A stretch of 23,427 nucleotides of DNA from an uncultured Collinsella sp. GTDB lineage: Bacteria > Actinomycetota > Coriobacteriia > Coriobacteriales > Coriobacteriaceae. The notes beneath the pieces are model-generated. The model made no database searches. It saw only the letters and a program-made list of their open reading frames with translations, and had not been told where the DNA came from. The position numbers and the translations under genes were made by a program. Below are positions 15,309-23,321 of the stretch, in pieces. The stretch spans positions 1-23,427 of the forward strand of contig CATYZI010000034.1 in the NCBI GenBank assembly GCA_958415625.1, in the 5' to 3' direction. Within the stretch, counting starts at the first letter, position 1; each line of letters begins with the position of its first letter.

Positions 15309-15545
15309 ATGGCGCGCTACGATTACAAGTGCTCGAGCTGCGGCAACGTGTTTGAGGTTGAGCATCCCATGTCCGAGACCCCCGAGGTCGTGTGCCCGAG
15401 CTGCGGCGCTCCGGCGGCCAAGACGTTCTCGGCCAGCGGCATCAAGTTTGAGGGCAGCGGCTTCTACAACACCGACCAGCGCAGCGGTGGTTCCAGCACC
15501 AGCGCCACCAACGGCTGCTGCGCCAACTGCCCACACAACCACTAG
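15309..15545 (+). CDS. FmdB-family zinc-ribbon protein
   Basis: A 78-residue protein of the FmdB/CxxC_CxxC_SSSS family. It starts MARYDYKCSSC and has two CxxC pairs, Cys8/Cys11 and Cys29/Cys32, which should bind one zinc ion. This is followed by AAKTFSASGIKFEGSGFYNTD, split here only in sense: the FEGSGFYxTD signature closes the conserved part. A Ser/Gly/Thr-rich linker and a second cysteine cluster (CCANC, residues 70-74) ending in His-rich PHNH complete it. Members are small putative regulators named after a formamidase regulator, and their real role is mostly unknown. The ATG at 15309 follows AAGGA with a 6-base gap. A hairpin upstream and palindromes downstream suggest that it is a small separate unit. 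Confidence 0.88.
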   Translation: MARYDYKCSSCGNVFEVEHPMSETPEVVCPSCGAPAAKTFSASGIKFEGSGFYNTDQRSGGSSTSATNGCCANCPHNH

Positions 15546-15579
15546 CGACAAACGGTCCCGCTACCCAGATTTCCCTATG

Positions 15580-15646
15580 AGTTGCGGTGAAATAGTTCCT
15601 GAATCAGCCCATTCAACGCCCAAACAGGAACTATTTCACCGCAACT
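15580..15646. repeat. 67-bp palindromic element, copy 1
   Basis: A perfect 22-bp inverted repeat (15580-15601 and 15625-15646) encloses a 23-base loop. The outer 15 bases, AGTTGCGGTGAAATA, are identical to those of copy 2 at 15922-15988. The right arm is followed by TTTTC, so the element may also terminate fmdB. Its reverse complement shares loop sequence with copy 2 (CTGTTTGG at the same place, and ATTCA), so the two are related and in opposite orientation. Confidence 0.85.
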
Positions 15647-15691
15647 TTTCTATAGATTGGATTTCGGGCTGATGCTAAGTTTGTAACATTT

Positions 15692-15845
15692 CAAAACCCT
15701 ACCGGATTACGGGGCTGAATTGACAACCTCTATCCATTCCAGTAATTAGCAAATTTCAACAAGCCATCTACCTGCGGTTTTATTTAGGTCATTTTTGCTG
15801 TGGTCGGTCATCACCGATCTAGCCCCCTAATCCGCCCCACTTTTG
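15692..15845. repeat. Imperfect inverted repeat inside the fmdB-rsmB gap
   Basis: Left arm 15692-15716 reads CAAAA-N6-CGGATTA-N-GGGGCT, and the right arm 15821-15845 is its reverse complement with identical spacing. The 14-base inner part matches at 13 positions. The arms are 104 bases apart. Elsewhere in this 449-base gap AAATTTGCT also recurs (as AGCAAATTT at about 15748 and 15851). No coding region is seen. It looks like the remains of one or more small noncoding repeat elements. Confidence 0.55.
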
Positions 15846-15921
15846 ATAACAGCAAATTTGAGACAGGGCTATTTTTACCACTCTTTACCGCGATTGCGAT
15901 CTCCGCTCGCATGACCTTCTG

Positions 15922-15988
15922 AGTTGCGGTGAAATAAGGACTGTTTGGCGAGTGGATACCGCTATTCAATCCCTATTTCACCGCAACT
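15922..15988. repeat. 67-bp palindromic element, copy 2
   Basis: The same length and the same 15-base ends (AGTTGCGGTGAAATA and complement) as copy 1. The inner stem differs but still pairs: GGA (15938-15940) with TCC (15970-15972) after a one-base mismatch, while copy 1 has a different paired sequence there. Pairing therefore survives sequence change. It ends 6 bases from the rsmB stop codon, so any rsmB transcript would carry this hairpin at its 3' end. Confidence 0.8.
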
Positions 15989-15994
15989 TAGTAG

Positions 15995-17395
15995 TTACTG
16001 GCGGACCAGGCGGGCGCAGAAGTGGCCGTCGTAGGAGTCCGCATTAACGGGGACACTTTGGAAGAGGCCTCGAGCGTTTTGGCGCAGGGTGACGAGGCTC
16101 TTGGCGTGATCGTACTCGGGCAGCTGCAGAATCTGGGCTTCGGAGAGCGGTGCCACGGTAAAGCCGGCGGCCTCGGGAGAAGCCAGGAAGGCATCCACGA
16201 CCTGCGTGTTCTCTTCATCAAAAACCGAGCAGGTAGCATAGATAAGCTCACCGCCAGCAGCCACGCGCGCGGCTGCTTCCTTGAGCATCGTCAGCTGCAG
16301 GCGGGGCAGCTCGGTCGTAACGTCGTTCTCGGTCAGGCGCCACGGGATCTCGGGATGACGGCGCATGGTGCCAGTGCCAGAGCACGGCGCATCGATAAAC
16401 ACCGTGTCGAACAGGGCGGGCTCGCCGAGCATGGCATCAAACGACGTAAGCACCTCATTGAGCTCGCAGGCATCGCCCGACACCGTACGAACACCCGAGA
16501 TGCCCGCCTTATGCAGGCGCGCGAGATTCTGATCACATTTACGATCATGCAGATCGAGCGCGGTATGCTGACGCTCGTACCTGGCACGCTTGGCCTGGCA
16601 CATCATCACATAGGTCTTGGTGCCGCGGCCGGCACCAATCTCCAGGCAACGCCCGGGACGTGTTGCGGCAGTAGCGATAAGCTGGGCGTTAAGGTCCGAG
16701 GCAACCGCGGCAGCACGCTCAAACACGCCCGACGCAACCGTGACCTGCGCATCGACCGGAGCATGACAGCCCGGAAAGACTGGCGCAACGAGCTGCGAGA
16801 TATACGGGTCGGCCTTGGTCGCAAACGCATTCTCGTGCAGAGCAAGCGGCGCGGGAGCAAGATTGCCAGCAAAGTTGAGCGCGCCCTCGGGCGTATCGAA
16901 CGACGCCATAATACGGGCGCACAGCCAGCGAGGGAGACCCATCAAACGAGACAGGCGAACCAAACGGCGCTCGGACTCATCCACGTCGGATGCCGTGGCA
17001 AAGTCCTCAACGTTGTCCGCGACCTTGTGCAGCACCGCGTTTGCCAGGCCCGCAGCAGACTTAGCACCGCTGCGTACCAGCTCAACACCCTGGCTCACGG
17101 CAACGCGACCCGGCGTATGCAGGTAGAGCATCTCGAAGGCCGAGATACGAAGCGCCATGCGAACGCGCGGCGCGACCTTTTTGGGCTTATCGAGAAACTG
17201 ATCAAGCAGTTCGTCCAAAATGCCCTGCGTGGCGGCAACACCGAGCGCCAAACGAGCGGCAAAAGCGGAATCGCGCTGGTCAATGGCCTTAGCGGAAGCA
17301 CGGGAGGACAGCACGTCGCGTGCGTACATGCCGCGGCGATCGGCCTCCATCAACACATCGAGCGCAAGCTTGCGCGCGGGAGACAACTTGCTCAT
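15995..17395 (-). CDS. rsmB: 16S rRNA m5C methyltransferase RsmB (Sun/Fmu)
   Basis: RsmB methylates a cytosine of 16S rRNA (C967 in E. coli numbering) using S-adenosylmethionine. The 466-residue protein has an N-terminal NusB-like RNA-binding domain (about 1-125) and a C-terminal Rossmann methyltransferase. Motif I is LEIGAGRG at 251-258, a variant of the common DxxAAPGGK. Motif IV is DAPCSGTG with Cys338, and motif VI YATCSVFDEEN has the catalytic Cys389. The ATG at 17395 overlaps the fmt stop as ATGA, so translation is probably coupled to fmt; an in-frame ATG at 17410 would lie inside fmt. It is the last gene of the cluster. Length and both cysteines make it a functional enzyme. The exact target base is inferred from the family. 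Confidence 0.92.
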   Translation of the reverse strand: MSKLSPARKLALDVLMEADRRGMYARDVLSSRASAKAIDQRDSAFAARLALGVAATQGILDELLDQFLDKPKKVAPRVRMALRISAFEMLYLHTPGRVAVSQGVELVRSGAKSAAGLANAVLHKVADNVEDFATASDVDESERRLVRLSRLMGLPRWLCARIMASFDTPEGALNFAGNLAPAPLALHENAFATKADPYISQLVAPVFPGCHAPVDAQVTVASGVFERAAAVASDLNAQLIATAATRPGRCLEIGAGRGTKTYVMMCQAKRARYERQHTALDLHDRKCDQNLARLHKAGISGVRTVSGDACELNEVLTSFDAMLGEPALFDTVFIDAPCSGTGTMRRHPEIPWRLTENDVTTELPRLQLTMLKEAAARVAAGGELIYATCSVFDEENTQVVDAFLASPEAAGFTVAPLSEAQILQLPEYDHAKSLVTLRQNARGLFQSVPVNADSYDGHFCARLVRQ

Positions 17396-18312
17396 GACAG
17401 TACACCCCACCTAAGTTCGGCACCCTGCAGACCGGCAGCCCAGGCAAATGCGGCCATGGCACGCTTGCCATCGGGCTTAACCTCAAGCAGTTCAACCGCG
17501 CCATCGGAAAGGCCCAGGTAAACACGCTTGCTCTTAACGACAACAGCGCCCTCGACAAGCGACACATCGGTCAGCGCAGCATCGAGCACGCGAACCGTCT
17601 TGCCGGCAATCACGCAACGAGCAGGCGCGGTATCGGACGAAGCGAGCACATGACGAACGCAATCGAGCGCCGCCATCTGCGGATCAAGACGCATCTCCTG
17701 CTTGGAAATCTTGGCGGCATGCGTGACGAGCGACTCATCCTGCTCAGTCCAAACAGCCGAGCCATCGGCAAGCGAAGGAAGCGTATCGGCAAGCAACTTA
17801 CCGCCAAGCTCACCAAGCTCCATCGTGAGCGCCTCGGCATGCTTACCGGTAACCGACGTAGACGCCTGGGCACAATAAGCGCCGGTATCCACGCCATGCC
17901 CAATGCGCATAAAGGAAACGCCAGCAACCTCGTCACCAGCAAGAATGGCACGCTGAATGGGAGCAGCGCCACGCCAACGAGGCAGCAGCGAAGCATGAAC
18001 ATTCACAATACCAAGCGGCGCCATATGCAGCACCTCATCAGGCAAAATGCAGCCATAGGCAGCCACACAGAAAATATCAGCCTGGGCAGCCCGGAGCGTC
18101 TCAACAACCTCAGGCGTCATACGGTTGGCCTCAACAACCGGCAACCCCAGCTCAAGCGCCTTGGCCTTAACAGGAGACGGCTCAAGCTTCTTACCACGCC
18201 CACGAACAGCATCGGGACGAGTAATTACGAGCGCAATCTCATTCCCAGACTCAACAAGCGAAGTCAGCGAAGGCACAGCAAAATCAGGCGTACCCATAAA
18301 CACAATACGCAT
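17392..18312 (-). CDS. fmt: Methionyl-tRNA formyltransferase
   Basis: Fmt formylates the initiator Met-tRNA with 10-formyltetrahydrofolate before bacterial translation starts. The 306-residue protein has the N-terminal MGTPDFAVPSL motif, RGRGKKLEPSPVK, and the active-site NVHASLLPRWRGAAPIQ with Asn104 and His106; Asp142 in HGVDTGA completes the usual triad. The C-terminal OB-like tRNA-binding domain follows from about residue 205. The ATG at 18312 follows GGGGAG with a 9-base gap. The stop overlaps the rsmB start. Its partner deformylase gene, def, lies upstream on the same strand, but a 362-base gap with a large palindrome separates them, which is unusual for this pair. Codons in fmt end in T more often than those of the glg genes. 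Confidence 0.96.
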   Translation of the reverse strand: MRIVFMGTPDFAVPSLTSLVESGNEIALVITRPDAVRGRGKKLEPSPVKAKALELGLPVVEANRMTPEVVETLRAAQADIFCVAAYGCILPDEVLHMAPLGIVNVHASLLPRWRGAAPIQRAILAGDEVAGVSFMRIGHGVDTGAYCAQASTSVTGKHAEALTMELGELGGKLLADTLPSLADGSAVWTEQDESLVTHAAKISKQEMRLDPQMAALDCVRHVLASSDTAPARCVIAGKTVRVLDAALTDVSLVEGAVVVKSKRVYLGLSDGAVELLEVKPDGKRAMAAFAWAAGLQGAELRWGVLS

Positions 18313-18529
18313 AAAGAACGTCTCCCCTCAACCAAAGCCGAGACGGCTACAAACAACAGCGGAAAGCCAAGTACCCAGCCCATCCGCAATAACAATTCAA
18401 CAAGAACAAATATACCCAAAACCAAAGAAAGAGCCGCAATAAAAGCAGCTCTCTCTCAACAAAGACTATCAGCGAAGACGCCCCTCCCTGGCCCGACGGC
18501 ACCCGGGCGAAAAGGAGCACGAAAACGCA
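18313..18529. other. Noncoding stretch upstream of fmt
   Basis: This A/C-rich (plus strand) sequence holds no supported gene. On the minus strand it is T/G-rich and would be the fmt leader and promoter region. A TATATT lies in it, but no good -35 is found at proper spacing. It may also be a transcribed spacer between def and fmt. Confidence 0.4.
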
Positions 18530-18666
18530 GTCCCCTTCCGCCGCAGGGCTTAGGTTATTGCTCCACGCGCAGTTCCGCACGAGCCGAAGAGCACTTAATG
18601 TGCTCTTCGTGCGAGCAGGACTGTTTGAGCATGGAGCAAAACCTAAGCCCTGCGGCGGAAGGGGAC
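18530..18666. repeat. 137-bp nested palindrome between def and fmt
   Basis: The outer arms 18530-18565 and 18632-18666 are complementary over 35 bp with a single bulged T. They start with GTCCCCTTCCGCCGCAGGGC on the left. Inside, CGAAGAGCAC (18585-18594) pairs with GTGCTCTTCG (18600-18609) around TTAAT. The element begins 8 bases after the def stop. It could terminate the def transcript, but its size and near-perfect arms also fit a mobile palindromic element inserted between two usually adjacent genes. Confidence 0.85.
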
Positions 18667-18674
18667 GGTGGGAC

Positions 18675-19211
18675 CTACTCCGTCTCGCCCGGTCGAGCGC
18701 CGCGGGCCAGGGCGTCCTGGTACTCCTTGACTGCCTTGATGCGCTGCATCGGCTTGAGTCGCTCGAACATGGTATTGCCGTGCAGGTGATCGATCTCGTG
18801 CTGCAGGCACACGCAGAACAGGTCGCCCGTGGCCTCGTAGCGAATCAGGTTGGCGTCCAGGTCATACGCCTCGACGACGACATGGTCCGGACGCTCGATC
18901 TCGCAGCTAATGCCGGGGATGGAAAGGCAGCCCTCGCTAAATGGCACCAGATGGTCGCTCTGCTCGACAATCACGGGATTGATGAGAACGTACGGATCGT
19001 AGTCGTTCTTGTCGGTGTAGTCGCAGTCGATGGTGACGAGCTGAATAAGCTCACCGATCTGCGGGGCAGCCAGACCGCAACCGCCGTTGTCGAACATCAT
19101 CTTCTTCATCTTCTCGGCAAGCGCCTCGATCGCCGGAGTGATCTCCTCGATGACGGCGCACTCCTGGCGCAGACGAGGGTCGGGCGACAGTACGATTCCG
19201 TTGGCTTCCAT
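18675..19211 (-). CDS. def: Peptide deformylase
   Basis: Def removes the formyl group from the N-terminal methionine of new proteins, reversing the modification supplied by Fmt. The 178-residue metalloenzyme has all three family motifs: GCGLAAPQ (44-51), EGCLS with metal ligand Cys95, and QHEIDHL with ligands His138 and His142 and catalytic Glu139. The ATG at 19211 is chosen because GAAAGG lies 6 bases upstream; the ATG at 19217 would touch that site directly. It begins 18 bases after the priA stop, so it is probably in the same transcript. A 137-bp palindrome starts 8 bases after its stop. Confidence 0.96.
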   Translation of the reverse strand: MEANGIVLSPDPRLRQECAVIEEITPAIEALAEKMKKMMFDNGGCGLAAPQIGELIQLVTIDCDYTDKNDYDPYVLINPVIVEQSDHLVPFSEGCLSIPGISCEIERPDHVVVEAYDLDANLIRYEATGDLFCVCLQHEIDHLHGNTMFERLKPMQRIKAVKEYQDALARGARPGETE

Positions 19212-19229
19212 GGCCATCCTTTCGGGTTG

Positions 19230-21683
19230 TTACATCAAATCATAAGCGTCGACGTCAACGCTCACGCTCACGCCGCGCACGGAGCCCACCTCTTTGAGGC
19301 AGGCGTCGATATCATCAGAGACATGGTACCCTACCGGCGACTTCACAAGCAGATGGAAGCGGTAACGGTCCTTGGCTCTCTCGATTACACACGAAGCCGG
19401 ACCAAGCACCTGGGGCACGGCGCTCCCCGCCCGCAAAAAGTCGGGCGCGGCGGCATGCCAGCGACGCTTGAGGAGCTTCGCGATGCGGCCGATGTAGTCC
19501 CGCGCGTCATCCGCGTTCGTCGACCATACCAAGATGTTGGCCAAGCGCACGAACGGCGGATACAGGGCGTCGCGGCGCTGGTCCAGGTCGTAGTCGGTAA
19601 AGATCGAGCGGTCGTGCTCGGCGACGGCGCGAATGACCGGGTCCTCGGGCAGGTAGGTCTGGATGATAACCTCGCCGGGACGATCGCCGCGGCCGGCGCG
19701 GCCCGCAACCTGCTCCAGCAGATCGTAGGCGCGCTCCCCTGCGCGGAAGTCCGGCAGCTTGAGGGCGAAGTCGGCATTGACCACGCCCACGAGCGTGACC
19801 TCGGGAAAGTCGAGGCCCTTTGCGATCATTTGAGTGCCCAGCAACACCGCGCAATCGGCCGCATCGAACTGCTCGAGCAGCTTTTTGTGCGCGTCCTTGC
19901 CGCGCGTGGAATCGGCATCCATGCGAATGATGGCGACGTCGTCGGGCAGCATCTGGTGCAGCGCATCCTCGATCTGCTGCGTACCCAGGCCCATTTTAGC
20001 CAGGTAGCGGCTGCCGCACTTGGGACAGCGACTCGTGGGCGCCGGATAGGGTTGCACGCGCCAGGACGAACCGCAAGTGTGGCACTGCAGCGTATGGGTG
20101 CGCTCGTGATACGTGAGCGCGGTGGAACAGTGATTGCAGGTGGGGACGCAGCCGCACTCGCGGCACATAAGGAACGGCGCAAAGCCGCGACGGTTGTGCA
20201 GCAGCACGGCCTTCTCGCGGCGCTCGACTACGCGCTCCAGGCCTTCCATCAGCGGTTTTGAGAACATGGAGCGGCTGCCGTGCGAAAACTCGCGGCGCAG
20301 GTCGGCAATGCGGACCGTGGGCAAGACCGCGTGCCCCGGGCGTTCGGGCATCTCGACGCGCGTCCAGGTGGCGCCGCCGTACGTGCCGCGGCGGCAGCGA
20401 TCGAGGGCCTCCGCAGAAGGTGTGGCCGAGCCCAGCACGAGCGGGCAGCGATAGCGGCGCGCCATCTCGGCAGCCACCTCGCGCGCATGGTAGCGCGGGC
20501 TGGAGCCCTGCTTGTAGCTGGTCTCGTGCTCCTCGTCGATGATGATAAGACCCAAGTCGCTGAGCGGGCAAAAGAGCGCCGAGCGGGCGCCCACGACCAC
20601 ACGCGCGGCACCGCTGGCGACCATATCCCACTGGTCCAGGCGCTCGCCAGCAGAAAGTCGCGAATGGAACACGGCAACCGTCTCGCCAAAGCGCGAACGG
20701 AAGCGGCCGACGGTCTGGGCCGTCAGCGAAATCTCGGGCACGAGCACGCATGCCGAACGGCCGGCCGCCAGCACGCGCTCAATCGCCGAGAGGTAGACCT
20801 CGGTTTTGCCGGAACCGGTAACGCCATCGACAAGGACTACGTCGCCGTGGGCGTCAAGGCGGGCACGCTCAATCTGCGCGAGGGCCTGCTGCTGGCCGTT
20901 GGTAAGCGAGACCGGCGCTTTGCCGCTCGCGGAGGACAGCGTGGTCTGCTCGCTACAGCCACGCCACGCCCGGCGCTCCTCCACCACCACGACGCCGCGT
21001 TTTTCGAGCGCCTTGATGGTCGCCGACATGCTGTTGTAGAGCAGGTTGAGGTCGCGCGTCGTGACCGGGCCGCATTGGAGCGCCTCAATGAGCTGACGCT
21101 GGCGGACCGCGGTCTTGGGCGGCGTGTAGTCGAAACCCTCGGGCGTGAGCATGACCCAACGGTTTTGGATGGGTTTGACGGCGGGGCGCTCAACGGTCCA
21201 CACGCCGTCATCGACCTTGACCACGCGCGGGCTTCCGCCCGGGGGCAAGAACAGGCGCAGGCACTCGGAAAGCGTCGCGACGTACTCGCGGCTCATCCAA
21301 CGTGCGATACGGGCGGACTCGGCGGTAAAGAGCGGCTTGCTGAGGATAGCCTCGATAGGCTTGATGCGCGCGGGATCGAGAGCGTCGTTACCTTGCAGGT
21401 TGGCAAGCTCGGGCGCAATGTCGACGATGTAGCCTGCGGCCGCACGGTTGCCAAAATGAACCAAGACCGTCGATCCGACCTGGGCATCGTTGGCGAGCGA
21501 CTGCGGAATGCCGTAGGCGAATGGCTCGGAGAGCACACGGGCGGGAATGTCCAGGACCACGCTCGCGTAGGCGACGACGGGCTCGGATACGGGCTCGGGC
21601 TGCGCCGGGGCGGCGACGGGGGCCGCGGACTTCGGAGCTTCCTCCGGTTCCGGCGAACCAAACAGTGACAGTTGCTCGGCCAT
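19230..21683 (-). CDS. priA: Primosomal replication-restart helicase PriA
   Basis: PriA recognises stalled or repaired replication forks and reloads the replisome. The 817-residue protein has an N-terminal DNA-binding region (about 35-140), then a superfamily 2 helicase core with Walker A DGVTGSGKTE (Lys293) and Walker B DEEH (383-386). The zinc-binding insertion has eight cysteines in pairs at 507/510, 516/519, 534/537 and 553/556, with an extra Cys512. The HRGRGDRPG-like VAGRAGRGDRPG segment is helicase motif VI. The first 35 residues are a Pro/Ala/Glu-rich extension. The ATG at 21683 has GGGAGG upstream; another ATG 18 bases earlier has a poorer site. It follows a terminator after gltX and leads directly into def. 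Confidence 0.96.
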   Translation of the reverse strand: MAEQLSLFGSPEPEEAPKSAAPVAAPAQPEPVSEPVVAYASVVLDIPARVLSEPFAYGIPQSLANDAQVGSTVLVHFGNRAAAGYIVDIAPELANLQGNDALDPARIKPIEAILSKPLFTAESARIARWMSREYVATLSECLRLFLPPGGSPRVVKVDDGVWTVERPAVKPIQNRWVMLTPEGFDYTPPKTAVRQRQLIEALQCGPVTTRDLNLLYNSMSATIKALEKRGVVVVEERRAWRGCSEQTTLSSASGKAPVSLTNGQQQALAQIERARLDAHGDVVLVDGVTGSGKTEVYLSAIERVLAAGRSACVLVPEISLTAQTVGRFRSRFGETVAVFHSRLSAGERLDQWDMVASGAARVVVGARSALFCPLSDLGLIIIDEEHETSYKQGSSPRYHAREVAAEMARRYRCPLVLGSATPSAEALDRCRRGTYGGATWTRVEMPERPGHAVLPTVRIADLRREFSHGSRSMFSKPLMEGLERVVERREKAVLLHNRRGFAPFLMCRECGCVPTCNHCSTALTYHERTHTLQCHTCGSSWRVQPYPAPTSRCPKCGSRYLAKMGLGTQQIEDALHQMLPDDVAIIRMDADSTRGKDAHKKLLEQFDAADCAVLLGTQMIAKGLDFPEVTLVGVVNADFALKLPDFRAGERAYDLLEQVAGRAGRGDRPGEVIIQTYLPEDPVIRAVAEHDRSIFTDYDLDQRRDALYPPFVRLANILVWSTNADDARDYIGRIAKLLKRRWHAAAPDFLRAGSAVPQVLGPASCVIERAKDRYRFHLLVKSPVGYHVSDDIDACLKEVGSVRGVSVSVDVDAYDLM

Positions 21684-21713
21684 GGTCTCTGTACCTCCCA
21701 TCCCATACGTCTT

Positions 21714-21748
21714 TAGAAACAAGAGCCCCGCTCGGGTGAGCGGGGCTC
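21714..21748 (-). terminator. Rho-independent terminator of gltX
   Basis: A perfect 10-bp stem, GAGCCCCGCT (21723-21732) with AGCGGGGCTC (21739-21748), and a 6-base loop. On the minus strand it is followed by TTGTTTCTA. It lies 23 bases after the gltX stop and about 40 bases before the priA start. It should end the gltX transcript, which implies a separate priA promoter or partial read-through. Confidence 0.85.
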
Positions 21749-21771
21749 GGATACATGCGTTTACGCGGCTG

Positions 21772-23247
21772 CTACAGCGCCATCGTGCGGGCGCGGTCGA
21801 TGCGCGCCAGGCAGTCGTCGCGGCCGACGAGCGCCATGGTCTCACCCAGCGGGGGGCTCACCATGTTGCCGCAGACGGCGACGCGCACAGCCTGGAAGAC
21901 AACACGCTTCTTGAGGTCCATCTGCTCGGGCAGCGGCTCAAGCGCGGCGTCGATGTTGGCAGCCGTCCACTCGTCCACGCCCTCGAGCGCGGCCTTGGCG
22001 GCATCCAGAATGGCACCCATGCCTTCCTTGGCCAGGCCCTTGTTGACGGATTTCTCGTCATACTCGAGCGTCTCGGCCGTGGCAAAGATGGGAGCGGCGA
22101 CAGTCACGGCGTCGGCCGGCATCTTGGTGCGCGGCTTAACGATGGCAGCGAGTGCGTCGATCCAGTCCTCGCCGTACTCGACGTTACCCTCGATGAGGCC
22201 TGCCTCGTGCAGCTCGGGGACCATGATCTCGTCGGCAAACTGAGCGTCGGACATGCCGTTGATGTACTCGGCATTGACCCAGTCGAGCTTCTTGGGATCG
22301 AAGGTCGCCGGGTTCTTGGAGATGCGGTCGAGCGAAAACTTGCTGGCCAGGACGTCGCGCGGGATGATCGTGGTCTCGCCGTCGAGCGACCAGCCGAGCA
22401 GCGCCAGATAGTTGACGAAGGCGTCGGACAGATAGCCGGCGTCGCGGTACTCCTCCACCGAGGTGGCGCCGTGGCGCTTGGAGAGCTTCTTGCCGTCGGC
22501 ACCCAAGATCATGGAGATGTGGGCGAACGTAGGCACGGGCGCGCCGAGGGCCTCGTAGACCATGACCTGGCGCGGGGTGTTGGACAGATGGTCGTCGCCG
22601 CGGATGACGTGGGTAATCTTCATCATGGCATCGTCGACGACGGTCGCGAAGTTATAGGTGGGCGTGCCGTCGGAGCGGAAGATGACAAAGTCGTCGAGCT
22701 CCTTGGCGTCGAAGGTCACCTCGCCGTGGACGGCGTCGTGGATGACGACGTCGCCGCGGTCCTCGGGCACCTTGATGCGCAGGACGTAGGGCTCGCCGGC
22801 CTCGATGCGGCGGCGTGCCTCCTCGGGATCAAGATCGCGGCAGCGGCGCTGGTAGCCCTGGAAGGGGTCCTTGCGCTCCTGCGCGGCCTTGCGATCGGCG
22901 TCGAGCTGCTCCTTGGTGCAGAAGCAGGGATAGGCCTTGCCCTCGTCCCAGAGCTTCTGGGCGGCCTGCTTGTACAGGTCCAGGCGCTCGGTCTGTGCAT
23001 AAGGGCCATAGTCGCCGCCCACCTCGGGGCCCTCGTCCCAGTCCAGGCCCAGCCAACGCATGGCGCGCAGAATGATCTGCGTGTTCTCGTCGGTGGAACG
23101 GGTGGGGTCGGTGTCGTCGATGCGCAGGATGAACGTGCCGCCGTTTGCACGGGCAAAAGCCCAGTTATAGATAGCGGTGCGGGCGCCGCCGATGTGCAGC
23201 TTACCCGTGGGTGAGGGTGCAAAGCGGACGCGAACGTCTGATGCCAT
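21772..23247 (-). CDS. gltX: Glutamyl-tRNA synthetase
   Basis: A class I aminoacyl-tRNA synthetase that charges tRNA-Glu with glutamate using ATP. The 491-residue protein has the HIGH-type motif in RFAPSPTGKLHIGG (His18) and the KMSKS-type motif KLSKR at 254-258, plus LRIDDTDPTRS and the IRGDDHLSNTPRQ segment, all typical of GltX. A C-terminal alpha-helical anticodon-binding domain follows. Length is normal. The ATG at 23247 follows GAGGAG with a 6-base gap on the minus strand; the frame stays open further upstream without a site. In bacteria lacking glutaminyl-tRNA synthetase this enzyme also charges tRNA-Gln for later amidation; whether that applies here cannot be seen. Confidence 0.97.
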   Translation of the reverse strand: MASDVRVRFAPSPTGKLHIGGARTAIYNWAFARANGGTFILRIDDTDPTRSTDENTQIILRAMRWLGLDWDEGPEVGGDYGPYAQTERLDLYKQAAQKLWDEGKAYPCFCTKEQLDADRKAAQERKDPFQGYQRRCRDLDPEEARRRIEAGEPYVLRIKVPEDRGDVVIHDAVHGEVTFDAKELDDFVIFRSDGTPTYNFATVVDDAMMKITHVIRGDDHLSNTPRQVMVYEALGAPVPTFAHISMILGADGKKLSKRHGATSVEEYRDAGYLSDAFVNYLALLGWSLDGETTIIPRDVLASKFSLDRISKNPATFDPKKLDWVNAEYINGMSDAQFADEIMVPELHEAGLIEGNVEYGEDWIDALAAIVKPRTKMPADAVTVAAPIFATAETLEYDEKSVNKGLAKEGMGAILDAAKAALEGVDEWTAANIDAALEPLPEQMDLKKRVVFQAVRVAVCGNMVSPPLGETMALVGRDDCLARIDRARTMAL

Positions 23248-23287
23248 GGATATCTCCTCGATTGCAGGATGGATGTCTAACCGCATC

Positions 23288-23293
23288 AGTATA
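23288..23293 (-). promoter_or_regulatory. Possible -10 element of gltX
   Basis: TATACT on the minus strand would start transcription about 34 bases before the gltX ATG. No convincing -35 hexamer is present 16-18 bases upstream (GTGCGG occupies that place), so the call is tentative. Confidence 0.3.
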
Positions 23294-23321
23294 AAGCAAC
23301 AAAGCAACCTCCGCACAAAGG

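Noticed and set aside
15646..15921. Hidden small gene or CRISPR between the two 67-bp palindromes
   Set aside because: No regularly spaced direct repeats and no open frame with a start site; only inverted-repeat fragments were found.
17650..18789. 379-codon plus-strand frame across fmt and the def-fmt gap
   Set aside because: It runs over two conserved genes and the palindrome, is Arg/Asn/Thr-rich and shows no recognisable domain.
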